A stretch of 64,000 nt of DNA from Asterias amurensis (GCF_032118995.1 NC_092650.1:1550001-1614000), one strand, 5' to 3'; numbered from the stretch's first letter, positions 46,701 to 56,480 are shown. The notes: generated from the letters alone by a model not told the origin. Numbers and translations are program-made.

Positions 46701-49700
46701 TCACTCTGCTGATCAGAAACACCAGAGCTTGGGCAAAACCGTCAGTAAGTCTCCAATAATTCCCAAATTGTTCTTGTGTTTTGTAGTTTCTAAGAGTGAG
46801 GCTGAGGATATGAAGATCATGCTGAAGTCAGCTGACCGTGTGACTGAGGAGAAACAGAAACGACTTCAGATCCAAAACATGGAACGAGATCGAGACTTTG
46901 CTTCCATGGAAGCAAAGGTATTCCATTCATGGAGTTTTATGAATTTTAATTTTATTTTGTCATCAATCATACATCTACGACCTATAATATACTTGTTATC
47001 ACGAGAGGGCATTATCACTCAAGAATTTCTATTGATTTTAGGATGTACCAATGCAACACAAATCAGCAAGATATATTTTGTTTGGTGAGAAGGACTTATT
47101 TTTGGGGGTTCTAATTCAGGATTTCAAAAAAGGTTTTAGGTTCAAAACACAAAAAACCCAGGCACTAAACAGGTTAATACATAGAGCTTTAGCTAGTATA
47201 GATCTATAGCTATTTTCTTTGATGCTATTGAAATGTTCTTTGAGGAAAAGAGTCAACCTTTAAGGAACACTTCAGCAGCACAACGGACATTCTTTTAACA
47301 GAATCATTCTTATATCATTAGAAAATAATCTCATAGAAAAAAAATCATTTTAAGAACGAAAGATTGTCCTTCTGAGCTTTCATTTTATTTTGGTATTTCA
47401 GCTCCTCGGAATCGAGATGGATGTTTCAAACAAAGTGAGGGAGATTGAGAAAATCACCGAAGAGAAATTGGAGCTTCAGGATGCTTGTGGCACGCTGCAA
47501 GCAGAGGTAGACTTTAAGGAGCAACGCCAGGAGGAATTGGAGACGGTCGTTAAAGATGAAAGGAAGAAGCATCAGCAGATGGAGGACGAGATGCAGGTAC
47601 GCCTCCTGAGAATAATGTCTCAGTACTCATCTAGGGAAGCGTTTTTTACTTTTAATAAATTATTACTTGCATCTTAAAGACACTGGACACTATTGGTAAT
47701 TATCAAAGGATCAGTCTTCTCACTTGGTGTATCTCAACATATGCACAAAATAACAAACCTGTGAAAATTTGAACTCAATTGGTCGTCGAAGTTGCAAGAT
47801 AATAATGGAAGAAAAAAACACCCTTGTCACACAAAGTTGTGCTTTCAGATGCTTGATTTCTTGATCTCAAAATCTAATTCTGAGGTCTCGAAATCAAATT
47901 CAAATATTTTAGTGGAAAATTTATACTTCTTTCTCCAAGACTAATTTACTTCCGAGAGAGCCATTTCACACAATGTTTTATACTTTCAACAGCTCTCTAT
48001 TGCTTGTTACCAAGTACGTTTTTATGCTAACAATTATTTTGAGTAAATACCAATAGTGTCCCGTGCCTTTAATCATGAGACTTCAACAGAGACTGAAACT
48101 AAGATCAGCGGCACTCAGTAAGGTTTATATCCCAATCTTGGCTGGAAATCTGATTTTTTTTCTTCTTGGAAATATGTTTTTTTGCAGTCGCTCATGGAGA
48201 AACTGGACGCAGAATTCCAGAAGAATTCCAAATTAATGGATGATTTACGAGAGGGCTCTGATACCAAACGAGAACTCCTGGAGACCCTGGAGGTAACGGA
48301 GCGTCTACAGAACGAGAACAGTGACTTGCAGACAGCTTGTCGGGAAAAGGTAGGATGGGATACCTTATAACCGTGGGGATTTTTATGGTTTTTGATAAGA
48401 ATGAGACTGTGTGATGTTATTGTTATTGTTAAAGTATCGCTTTCCACTAAGACATAAAAATTATACAATATAAATTGTTTTATATTCTTGTTTTAATTTG
48501 TGTGATTATTGACAGGATTCTGAACTGAGCCAGTCGAAGGAGGAGTCTGTCCGAGCGGCTATCATGATTTCTAGCCTCAACAAGAGAGCAGCTGAGGACA
48601 AGGTTTGTTCATTGACCCTAATAGTTCCAGGTCTTCCAAAACAGTCATCCAAAATCAGTCACCATGTTCCAGTAGTGAGACTGAAGGACTCGAATACAGG
48701 GTTGTCGGTTTGCCACTCCTTTCACGAGTGAAAACCCATGCATGAGGTTTCTTAAAATTAAACTCCTTAATCACTGTTTTTTTTTTCCACTGCAGGATGC
48801 CCTCGCTGGCATGGTCAGTACTGTCCAGGACCTACGTGCAACCATTCAGTTAAAGGAAGACTCCCTGAACATGGTGACCAACGAGCTTGAGGACATGAGG
48901 CATCGTTGTCAATCGTTGCAAGCTAGCCTAGAGGAGTACAAGGATGAGGTATTAGGGGTGCAACGGGAGCTGGAGGAGAAGGGAGAAGAACTACAGAACC
49001 AGGGCTGGGCTTATAGCATGGAGGTAGGAACAGAGGAAGCGAGACAAAAAATAATAATAAATAAAATAATAATAATAATTACAACATTTATAGAGCACTA
49101 AATATGGATGTTTCAAAGCGCTATAACCAGATTGACAGAACAGATGGGTTTAAGTAGAGATTTAAAAGTGTCCAATGAAGGAGCTGCTTGAATGTGGGTG
49201 GGTAGCCTGTTCCAGAATGTTGGAGCTATGACTGAAAAGGCCCGATCGCCATAGCGTGTCATGGTGCGGGGTCCCAAGGAAAGCTGGAAATGAGCGATTG
49301 CAGAAGAGCGAATGCGTCGGGTAACACTATGTATTTGGTTTGCGGTAACACCATGTGTGTATCTACTTGCCAGGTAGAGATTGTTCTTTAGAGAACTGTC
49401 TTTTATTCTACTACCACGGAGTAAATTTGTCGGATGTTCGGGAGACTTCTCAGTTCTGAAAAGAACTGTCCTGCTTTTTAACTACTACCTGGGCGGAAAG
49501 TAACACTAATTTTTATAAAGTGCTACATCTACGGGCATCTCAAAGCACTTACCATTACTTATTTTCAGACAGGTTTTTTGTTTTATTTATGAGATCAATT
49601 TATATGACACCATTCCGCATTGTTCCCACATCAAGAAACAGAGCATTTCTTCATCGTCTTCTTCACACAGGGGCCTTCCTTCAACCACGTAGTCTCCTGA

Positions 49701-52700
49701 ATCTTTAAATATTCTCTGCGGCAGTAGAATAAATAGCAAGACGAGTTCTTAAAGAACAAATCCTACATAGCATACACATGTGTGCCACAAACCGAATTAC
49801 ATTGGGGTTTTTTATTTGTTGATGGACGCCAATTAACCAATTTTTCACAGGAGTGTTTTTCTCAGGAAATTCATAAATTGTGAAAGAGGCTACTGTTTGA
49901 ATTATTTCCTCACCAGATGGAGATGTTGCAAGATGATCTAGCTGAGGTCAGAGGTCAACATGACACTCTGATGCGAGAAATGACAGATCAGTTGGAGCTG
50001 GTGCAGGAACAGGTCGATCAACTTAGGAAACAGGTCAGAGGTCAATTATTAAGGGGCTGGTAAATCTGTGTTTTAAAGGCAGTGAACACTATTGGTAGTT
50101 ACTCAAATGAATTTTTAGCATAAAAACTTACTTGGTAATGAGCAATGGAGAGCTGTTGATAGTATAAAACATTGTGAGAAACGGCTCCCTCTGAAGTAAC
50201 GTAGTTTTTGTGAAAGAAGTAATTTTCCACAAATTTGATTTTGAGACCTCGGAACTAGATTTTGAGGTCCAGAAATCAAGCATCTGAAAGCACACAACTT
50301 TGTGTGACAAGGGTGTTGTTTCTTTCATTATTATCTCACATCTTCAACGACCAATTGAGCTCAAAAAGACTACCCCCTGATGACAATTCTGGATATTTTT
50401 GTTGTGCCCCCCCCCCCTTCACCCACCCTTAGTTATCAGATAAGAACGAGGAGATGAAAACGATGCAAGAATTGTACGAAGCTCAGTTGGAGGAGGCCAA
50501 GTCCAACATTTCCACCGTCGTCGTCGAAACAGACCTGGAAACTGCAGAGATGAGAACGACCATTGATTCACAGCGAGTTGAAATTGCAACATATCCTTTG
50601 AGTAGGAAACTCCGGGTTTGATTTTTTTTTTTTGTAGGCGGGGGGGGGGGGGGGGGGGGGGGCCACAAGATCTCAGGGAGTGTACATTATTTTATATTTT
50701 TTCAATTGTTTGGACAACACATTATAAGAACAGAAGCCTCCCAAGGAAGGGCAAAAGTAAAAAGAAAGGAAAAATAAAAAAAATAGATCTACAAAATGTA
50801 TAAAAACCCTTTAAGGATATGCATGTTCTGGCACTCCTTGTACTGATGATCCATATTTTAAAAATATTATCTAACTTTTCAAACCCAGAGAAAATCGCTT
50901 TGTTAGTCTCGACCGGGAATAGAGTTTTATTAGCTCTGTTTATAAGAGTCATTTTTCTGGGTGTAGTTTTTAAGAATGAGATGTAAGTCCTTGACTTGTT
51001 TCCCTCACGTTCAAGTCAAAGGAGAAGACATTCACGGAACTTCAGGAGCAATTTGAGATCATCAGAGAAGAAAAGAATTTGGAAATCCAACAATTGAAGG
51101 TGAGACAATTGTGATTTTCTTTTTCATTTCCCCTTTGCATTTTAAAAATGAACAGCTGCTACCTGGGCCAATTTCACAACAGTCAAAAAATGAATTATGT
51201 TATGAGGCTGTAGTCCACGCATCAGAACTGCCAGCTTTCCCTGATTCTGCAGAAAGTTCCTTGAAAATAAACCAATCTTTCTATGTTCAGATGAACAAGT
51301 TGGACAACTTCCCTGAATTTTGGAAACTGTTAATTAATGTATTTTATCCACAAGTTTTTCTCTTTTGTTTTCTACCTCGGATCGGATGCAGACAACTTTG
51401 GAGAAGTTGGAGCTCGTCCAAGTAGACAAGGAGATTCTTGACGATAAATGTCAGATGCTTGAGTATCGACTTGAACAGTGGCAAAATGAAACCAGAGAAA
51501 AGTAAGAAGTTGTCTCTGTTATCTTACTACTCAGAAACTTTGTTTTAATCCATTTCCAGAAAATCAGAAATTAAATTCCAGATAGCCCTCAGCTCAAAAA
51601 ATATTGCATGACAAATTTATCTGCTAAGCACAAAATGAGTGGGGCACCAGTCGCAACAGTGTAAACTTTATGGAATGTTGGCTGGTAAATTGTTTTATGC
51701 TTAGTAAGATTTTCCTGTGCTTAGCAGGTATTTGTGCTTACAGGCTTTATGAAATTGGGCCCTGATGTGTACAATAAATAGAAAGTTTTCATTTTGCTGT
51801 CACAATTTTCTGCTCACTGTCACCATTTTCTGCTTATCAGGTAAGAGCCAAAACTTCTTGCACTAATGTTTTCCCCTGGCTGATGAAAGGATGGTAAAAA
51901 TTGGATGTTTTAAGCAAATTATCAAAGCCTGCAACTGACAAGAATGCAGCTCTCACACAAATAAAATAAGTGTTATTCAAACACTGGTGTGTTGGTTTGT
52001 GATCTAGCCCACACATTGAACTAGCTTATTCAAAATTTGTTCAAATTAGGAACCATGTTTTTGTCCTCCTTAAAACGGTTTACTACTTATCATTTAACAA
52101 ACGAGGTTCTAAAGTTCTAGTTAAAGTTCTTGTTTATTGTAATTGTCTTTATTTTCAGGGAGTCAGAGACTAAATTTACAATCCAGGAGTTACAAAATGA
52201 GGTCAGTCGAATGAATGTTGCGTTTGACAGCGCCACCAAGCTCAAAGATGAGGCAATAGAGGGCAAACTGCAGATGGAGTCAGCGTAAGTCCATATCACA
52301 CAATTTGTTCTATCTAATGTAGGTTGAGTTTGGGCGGTGTGTTCTTGGCTCAAGTTCACTGTTCTCACGCCCGAACTATAAGGACACGACCCGAGAACAA
52401 TACCTGTTTCTGTTAAGCAATACTTTGCTCTGCTTAGCAAGTTTTTGTGCTTTCAGGCTTTATGAAACTAGGCCCTGATATGGACCAAAGTCATCACTAA
52501 ATTTTTCTAAATTTCCCTCTTGTTTTCTTGTGTCCCTTCATCAGGCTTGCCCAACTACACTGCAACAATCAAGTAATGGGAGAAAACGCTGATCAAATGA
52601 TGGAAGAATTGGAAAGGTAAGTACCAATGAATTGACCGTCAAAAGATCTCTGGTCATTTTTAGTATTTGACCAACCATGTTTTGTGCCCTACATTAAGTA

Positions 52701-53823
52701 AATATATTAAATGAATTAAGTCAAAATTGTCTTTGTTTTACCTTCACCAAGTCAAAAAGAATCGCCGTTTATTTGCCCCCAAAAAGCCCCAAACGCAAAA
52801 CCATTTTCAGTGACATTTTGTAAACTTCAATTCTGGATACATTACAGGGTTAAGGCTGTGGAGAATACACACTTCAAGGAGAAAGAGGACCTAAAATCAA
52901 CCCTTGAGGAACTCCAAGAAGAGCAGATGAAACTCCAAAAGGTACACTCTTGGGAAGACATAATTGAGTCTTGGAAACCAATAATTTATTGCCGTTTTGC
53001 ATTTGGTTTAAGGGAAAATAATACAGGATTGGTATGGGATGTAAAAGCATTTATCGAAAAGAGAAGGGGTCCGCCCCGGTGTTCCTGGTTTGATTGGCAG
53101 CATATTGCGCCACAGCACCTTGTAAACCATTACGTGGTGCTATGTGAAAGGAGGTCTCATAATTCAAACGTAGTCCCACATACCTTGCAGGAAAATACAG
53201 TATGTTTGATGAAGCACCTTGAGTGAATATGCATGCTATAAGAATCCACTACTATTACTTTTATGCAGGACAAGAATCGACTGGAGGAAGTAATCAAGGA
53301 AATGACGGCAGTTAACGCCAAGCTAGCCGGTCACCAGAACTTAAAGCAGAAGATACACTATCATCAACAAGTCAAGAATGAAAACGTCAGCCTTAAAGAG
53401 GTAATAAATATTTTGCTCTATGGGAATTCGGGATTTTTTTAAAACTTGTTATTAAGTAAAACTTGTTATTAAGTATTCTTTTGGTTTTGGTTCCGGACAT
53501 GCGAGAATACCTCTCCAGTCAACAAATTTGATAGATTTTCTCTTATGTTTGTTTGTTTGTTTTGGTTCCGGACATGCGAGAATACCTCTCCAGTCAATTT
53601 TACTTTGTTCAAACCTAAATTTTTGTATTTACTTCTACTTTGGCAGCAACTGGCTAAAGTCCAAAATAAAAGCAAACTGACGAGGGGGGAGTTGGAGCAG
53701 TACAAGAAAACTTTCGGTGATCTGAAGCTAAACCGAAATGGAAGCAGCTCGGAGACGGATAACGATTCTTCACCTCTGAAGACAGTCAAGGAGAACCTTG
53801 ACCCAAGATTGATGACATTGTGA
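34701..53823 (+). CDS. KIF15: KIF15, kinesin-12 mitotic motor (complete, 34 coding exons)
   Basis: Exons: 34701-34713, 35642-35657, 36314-36485, 36809-36885, 37181-37218, 37364-37464, 38505-38684, 38888-38989, 39270-39503, 39890-39948, 40439-40502, 40917-41037, 41490-41620, 42097-42255, 42777-42984, 43521-43657, 43936-44115, 44916-45137, 45232-45339, 45886-45979, 46787-46917, 47402-47596, 48188-48349, 48516-48602, 48796-49023, 49917-50033, 50433-50590, 51009-51099, 51392-51501, 52159-52284, 52545-52616, 52848-52941, 53269-53400, 53647-53823. Total 4,296 nt, 1,431 aa (human about 1,388). The plus-end-directed kinesin-12 helps keep spindle bipolarity with Eg5. The N-terminal motor has P-loop GQTGSGKT (94-101), switch I NRESSRSH (216-223), switch II DLAGSE (251-256) and the neck text [13 protein letters not shown]. 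The rest is long coiled coil; KYAMENH and [14 protein letters not shown] match human landmarks. Exon 2 is 16 nt and intron 27 is AT-AC. Confidence 0.95.
35255..35311. mobile_element. Small foldback, 19-bp arms (KIF15 intron 1)
   Basis: ATAACGTAACCCTCCTGCC (35255-35273) pairs with 35293-35311, with one mismatch. The 19-base loop contains GATGGCGG. There is no clear flanking duplication. Confidence 0.6.
37505..37985 (+). repeat. Dispersed repeat with CTGAAAAGAACTGTC and CGTTTCGAC, copy 1 (KIF15 intron 6)
   Basis: Outside the insertion at 37564-37740, the text from TATTTGGTTTGCAGTAACACC through GCCAGGTAGAGTTTGTTC, TCGGGAGACTTCTCAGTTC and CTACCTGGGCGGA-like text matches 49328-49500. It runs on to TGGTCTCAACGTTTCGAC. 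Related pieces occur at 32345-32455 and 40775-40870. The CGTTTCGA tail recalls Penelope-like elements; the class is not settled. Confidence 0.65.
37564..37740. mobile_element. 177-bp nested insertion with ACCATG flanking duplication
   Basis: The insert begins CAGGCCTGATACTTCAC and ends GCATACAGGCCTG. ACCATG precedes it (37558-37563) and follows it (37741-37746). The sister repeat at 49340 reads AACACCATGTGTGTATC without the insert, which confirms the borders. The interior has GAGGCAACGAAGGCGATTGC and GTGCCCTT words; no coding. Confidence 0.8.
38155..38360 (-). repeat. SINE-1 (tRNA-derived), KIF15 intron 6
   Basis: On the inverse strand, TAGCTCAGTTGATAGAGCGC is a good A box and GGTTGTTGGTTCAAGTC holds the B box at tRNA spacing. 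The body GGCACCCATAACAAAGATAT matches the other SINE-1 copies. Best tRNA-like head of the family here. Confidence 0.75.
39565..39760. mobile_element. MITE-C-like copy (KIF15 intron 9)
   Basis: TCTCAATTTCATGGCTCTGC at the left and CGCTTGAAATTGGGCCCTG at the right bracket a GCTTATGTGTAAGCGCTGAA interior. Ends fit MITE-C, but the interior is different, so it may be a sub-family. Confidence 0.5.
40105..40262. mobile_element. MITE-F copy 2 (KIF15 intron 10)
   Basis: CGGCGACTTCGGCTACAGCT faces AGCTGTAGTCGGAAGTCGTC, and the right end reads GATTCGGACACAGCCTATG. Loop about 75 bp with GCAGACGCGCGCGCGATC. Confidence 0.65.
41140..41275. repeat. Interspersed repeat with GGGTGTCCAA motifs, copy 2 (KIF15 intron 12)
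   Basis: This is the counterpart of 480-640: TGTCCAAATTGTTCACTTAC, AGGGTGTCCAAAAGAGA and CCGGACACCCCTCTGGCTC. Confidence 0.5.
41850..42110 (+). repeat. Partial duplication of the intron 13 / exon 14 junction of KIF15
   Basis: The first bases of exon 14 (42097) encode [10 protein letters not shown]. At 41970 a near copy encodes [11 protein letters not shown], followed by GGTTAACTGTTTCACAG. A third, shorter trace, CACCAGGCTATAGAAAGGTT, lies near 41862 and is also followed by a TTTCACAG text. The copy at 41970 has ATG where the true exon has the AG acceptor, so it should not be spliced. Unit length is about 125-132 bp. Confidence 0.75.
42480..42650 (+). repeat. SINE-2 (tRNA-derived), KIF15 intron 14
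   Basis: GGTGGTCTGTTGGTACGAC (A-box-like) and GTAGGTTCCAATCCCAC (B box) are at tRNA-like spacing, followed by GGAGTAATATGCCTGTG, TACTGGGTATACAGTGCTAA and TATGGGTAAAACCAA. This is the fullest copy; 3' fragments lie at 9845, 27335 and 29525. Confidence 0.65.
42998..43172. mobile_element. MITE-C copy (KIF15 intron 15)
   Basis: It begins CCTGCTTAAGCTGCAAGTG and ends AAGCAGTTCTATGAAATTGG, with CGGGATACCAGCCACAGATG inside. Confidence 0.6.
44285..44405 (+). repeat. SINE-3 (tRNA-derived), KIF15 intron 17
   Basis: CAAGCGCTCAAGCTGTGTTG, GATCAGCAGAGTGTGGGTTT and GAGTCCTGGTCCTTAAGCAA form a tRNA-like head with a B box. Inverse-strand copies occur at 46540-46735, 55915-56130 and at the window end. Confidence 0.6.
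44479..44732. mobile_element. Inverted-repeat element flanked by 13-bp direct repeats (KIF15 intron 17)
   Basis: Arms 44526-44585 and 44666-44721 pair over more than 55 bp (AAACTTGCGGGTACAACCAT central), with a four-base difference. The 80-bp loop has GTTCGAAACGTCAAGACC and CGGCTCTTTTCAGAGCC. TTAAGGGGAGGTC occurs at 44479-44491 and 44720-44732. The left copy is 34 bp from the arm, so this is not a simple target-site duplication. Confidence 0.65.
46095..46230 (-). repeat. SINE-1 fragment (KIF15 intron 20)
   Basis: The inverse strand has TAGCTCAGTTGGTAGAGCGC, then body text GCACCCCTGAAAC. The B-box part is missing on the far side. Confidence 0.6.
46330..46485. mobile_element. MITE-D copy (KIF15 intron 20)
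   Basis: GGGGTGGATTTCACAAAGAG faces CTCTTTGTGAAATCGATCCC; the interior is CTTAGGACTAGCC and CCTAGGACTAGTCCTAAGTG. Confidence 0.75.
46540..46735 (-). repeat. SINE-3 copy (KIF15 intron 20)
   Basis: The block AAGTTCACTGGGTTCTTTTA, CGTTACACAACACACGAG, ACGACTGGGACTCGAACCC and TCTGCTGATCAGAAACACCA is the inverse of the SINE-3 head plus body. The same body begins again at 63950. Confidence 0.6.
47678..48075 (+). mobile_element. MITE-A copy 4 (KIF15 intron 22)
   Basis: AAAGACACTGGACACTATTG opens and ACCAATAGTGTCCCGTGCC closes it. It has the full set of internal blocks, including TGAGGTCTCGAAATCAAATT. Confidence 0.8.
49065..49310. repeat. Dispersed repeat with ACATTTATAGAGCACTAA (KIF15 intron 25)
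   Basis: It opens with TAATAATTACAACATTTATA and continues CAAAGCGCTATAACCAGAT, GGTGGGTAGCCTGTTCCAG, GACTGAAAAGGCCCGATCG. The start resembles the insert at 13130 (TATTTATATAGTGCC..., AAGGCGCT). Common form in marine invertebrate genomes. Confidence 0.55.
49328..49500 (+). repeat. Dispersed repeat with CTGAAAAGAACTGTC, copy 2 (KIF15 intron 25)
   Basis: This copy holds the uninterrupted site AACACCATGTGTGTATC and matches 37505-37560 plus 37741-37890. It ends CTACTACCTGGGCGGAAAG. Confidence 0.7.
50076..50362 (-). mobile_element. MITE-A copy 5, right side lost (KIF15 intron 26)
   Basis: AAAGGCAGTGAACACTATTG opens it; the copy stops after CAATTGAGCTCAAA, then unrelated text. The central hairpin arms TTTTGAGACCTCGGAACTAG and TTTTGAGGTC are diverged. 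Confidence 0.7.
50591..51008 (+). other. U12-type AT-AC intron 27 of KIF15
   Basis: The donor reads ATATCCTTTG (50591-50600). TCCTTGAC at 50988-50995 matches the U12 branch consensus TTCCTTRAC, with the branch A 14 bases before the terminal AC at 51007-51008. The splice joins GCA AC to G TTC AAG TCA, giving [15 protein letters not shown] in frame with the coiled coil on both sides. No GT donor in this area gives the right phase with a usable score. Confidence 0.85.
50640..50662. repeat. G homopolymer, 23 bases, inside the AT-AC intron
   Basis: An uninterrupted run of G starts 49 bases after the U12 donor on the transcribed-sense strand. It could form a G-quadruplex in RNA. Its exact length is unreliable in assemblies. 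Confidence 0.7.
51590..51765. mobile_element. MITE-C copy (KIF15 intron 29)
   Basis: AAATATTGCATGACAAATTT, GGGGCACCAGTCGCAACAGT and GGCTTTATGAAATTGGGCCC mark the element. A related 3' half lies at 52400-52475 in intron 30. Confidence 0.6.
53483..53600. repeat. Local direct duplication (KIF15 intron 33)
   Basis: TTTGGTTCCGGACATGCGAG followed by AATACCTCTCCAGTCAA occurs twice, about 73 bp apart (from 53486 and 53559). The second copy ends 50 bp before the exon 34 acceptor at 53646. Confidence 0.85.
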
Positions 53824-54125
53824 GGACGTCCACTGATTTTCAATTGGTGCGTTAGATTAGCTTCCCTGGGCTGACCCCGGTCTGCCCCCAGTACGTTAGA
53901 ATAGCTTTGACGTCATTTCAGGGGCTCGCCCGAGTCACCCCCAAATGCCCTGCTTGTGTAACAGGTCACTTGGGGCTGGCCCAAGGTGCATGACCACACC
54001 ACGAGAGGGTGAGTGTGGTCGCTCGATAAGCTCTTGTCAGGGGCTCACCGGAATGAGCACCGCGGGGTCAACCTGGGGAAGATAATCGAGCGCACCCAAT
54101 GAACTTTCATTTTGTACAGAAGTGA

Positions 54126-54131
54126 AATAAA
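54126..54131 (+). terminator. Polyadenylation signal of KIF15 (AATAAA)
   Basis: AATAAA lies 303 bases after the KIF15 stop, followed by T-rich text. It is the first canonical signal and the likely 3' end of the transcript. Confidence 0.6.
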
Positions 54132-55557
54132 GATTTTCATATATTTAGGAATCATTTAAAAAAACAAATTGAGGCACCTTCTTGGTTTGCTTTCTCCTAA
54201 AGCGATAAATCTCCAACAAAATAATTTAATTTGAAAGTAAATGTAGCAAGAGAGTATACTTGAGTACTTCCCCAAATTGGTCTCTTAAATCCTGAAACAG
54301 ACTTTTTGGAACAGCTGTAAGTATTCCTAATTTTGTACAATTTTGCAAGAACTGTAAACAAAATTCCCCTGAGGTAATAGTTCCCAGGACAAGAAATAGT
54401 TGTAATTAGTTTCAACATTAGATTGGTGCTCATCAAAATGAGATTTTGTTCATATGAATTTTCTTTTTGGAGACAGGGCTCGTCTTTATTTAATTTAATT
54501 GTATTCATTTTAGAAAAACAAATCATGGAATTTGTAAGTTAAAAACATCTTGAATTCCCTGTTTTAATTAAATTGTTCACAAACATTATATTTAACGATG
54601 TTTTAATCTAGTTTGAAATTAATAACAATGGATTTTGAGCATGTGCAGGGGTTACTCTTTCCCCAAATTCCCACCAAAACAAATTTGCATTGCTTTTTCC
54701 CACTGTGTTTTGAGTATTATTAAGTAATTATCTCGATCTTTTTGATGATTGTGAATAACTTTAGCAGGGAACTTGAAGCAATGATAGTTTTCAACTTGGA
54801 GTATAATTCTTGTTTTTCTTGTTTTCTTTTCTTTTTTAGTGGTTATAATTTGGCAAAGTCTAGAAACAATACTTGGATGTTTTTTTTTTTTTCTTCAACT
54901 TTTAATTGTACAGAGAATGTGGTAGTTTAACAAATAATATAATAAGCGCTGGTGAATTTTCCCCAACATTTCGACTTTTTGTCTGGTTATTTTTGTCTGA
55001 AGTTCACTGCCATGTAAACTCAATAAAGATAGGTTTAACAAGCCAACTTCAGCAATAAATCATTAAATTTCATAAACATCTATTCAAATTCTAGCACTTT
55101 CCCCCTTATCCTCTCAAACTAGGAATTATTTTTTAGCTTTTAATGTGTCAAATTGTTTTCGTGCATTAAGTTTTTCTCATTAAGATATGTTTCAGTCAAT
55201 CTGTTACATTTATATATATTCATTCAAGACGACCAAAGTTTAATTTCAACCACCTATTTGCATTTAATGAAAATGAATGGTTGACCAGCTCTTGCTGCTG
55301 GCTTTTACGACACTAGGTGAAACTAGATGACTCCTTTCCAAGTTTATATTGTAGGTTTTCTCGGTCAATTTCGGCAACTGAGCAGCCAATTTAACCACCA
55401 CACTATTCTCTTTCACGCAAAATCGTATGCTACTGAAAAGGGTCATTCAATTTCGTTAGGACTAGTCAAATGTACTGTTGCGTAATTTTATTTAACAAAA
55501 AATTCATTCAATTTTACAATTCATCAAAGCAGCATTCAAATTCGCAGGAGTTTTTTT

Positions 55558-55665
55558 AGGGCACCCCGGAACAAAGATATTGACAAAATAGGGAGACCGC
55601 CAACATAAGGCTAGAAAGCTCAGTTAATCCGGAGGTTGGTGGTTGGAATCCCACATTTAGAGGGG
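55558..55665 (+). repeat. SINE-1 fragment
   Basis: GGGCACCCCGGAACAAAGAT, GACAAAATAGGGAGACCGCC and AAGCTCAGTTAATCC then GGTTGGTGGTTGGAATCCC. The body comes first and the tRNA-like part second in this orientation, matching the inverse of 38155-38290. Confidence 0.6.
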
Positions 55666-55914
55666 AGGGGGGTGTTACATCAGGAACATTCCAAGCTTCC
55701 TGTATAGTGTCTTTATAGTGTCTTTATTAGTAAATTGATTGTATTTACATGTTCACCCACTATTGGTAATGTAGTCACAAGAATGGTGAAAATAATATTA
55801 GTAGTTCCTACTGCATAAATACACTAAAAATCAAAGCCTCATGCTGCGTTGTTTGAACAATTCCTTAACACTGCATACTTTTTGAAACACACTGCTGAAC
55901 GGGTAATTGACAAT

Positions 55915-56130
55915 TACTTTGCACTTTGGGAGTGCCATGACCAGCACTCGAACCCACACACACTACTGATCAGAAACACCAGAGTCCTGTCCAAGGACTC
56001 GAGTGCCGGTCATGGCACGACACAAGTGCCATGACCGGCACTCGAACCCACACTCTGCTGATCAGAAACACCAGAGCTTGAGTCCTGTCCAAGGACACAA
56101 GTGCCATGACCAGCACTCTACTGATCAGAA
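55915..56130 (-). repeat. SINE-3 fragments in a small array with a 19-bp-arm hairpin
   Basis: GTGCCATGACCAGCACTCGA and TGATCAGAAACACCAGAG recur two to three times. At 56000-56018 and 56026-56044 the arms CGAGTGCCGGTCATGGCAC are perfectly inverted around a seven-base loop. This looks like local amplification of one SINE end. Confidence 0.7.
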
Positions 56131-56139
56131 AGGGCTCAA

Positions 56140-56285
56140 TTTCATATCAGCAGAAAGTATTGCTTAATATTTTTCTGCACAGCCAATTAACCAAGCATGA
56201 TACCAGTTGCATTTTGTACATGGCAAATGGTATTTTAGCTGGTAACCTTATTCTGGTAAGCAGCTCCATGAAAATGGGCCCAGAG
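56140..56285. mobile_element. MITE-C copy
   Basis: It runs from GGGCTCAATTTCATATCAGC to CAGCTCCATGAAAATGGGCC with GATACCAGTTGCATTTTGTA and TTTTAGCTGGTAACCTTATT inside. Confidence 0.65.
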
Positions 56286-56344
56286 CTTGATTACGTCCAG
56301 TGCTCTTAACTGCTCAGCCATGACACACCATTATAGAATATACT

Positions 56345-56480
56345 TAGGCTGTGTCCGAATTGGCGGCTACAGCTACGGCTAGATTTCCGCGTCATCATGT
56401 TATGAAATATAGGACTTCCTTAGCAACACCCCTAGCAACAGCCGTAGCCATAGCCGTCAATTCCGATTCAGCCATAGATT
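56345..56480. mobile_element. MITE-F copy 3
   Basis: TTAGGCTGTGTCCGAATTGG and GCGGCTACAGCTACGGCTAG face CAGCCGTAGCCATAGCCGTC and TTCCGATTCAGCC. The clearest ends of the family. Confidence 0.72.

Noticed and set aside
50577-50582. GT donor GTTGAA for KIF15 exon 27
   Set aside because: Phase would fit a junction at 51016, but the donor is very weak while a complete U12 AT-AC signal lies 14 bases further on and also keeps the frame.
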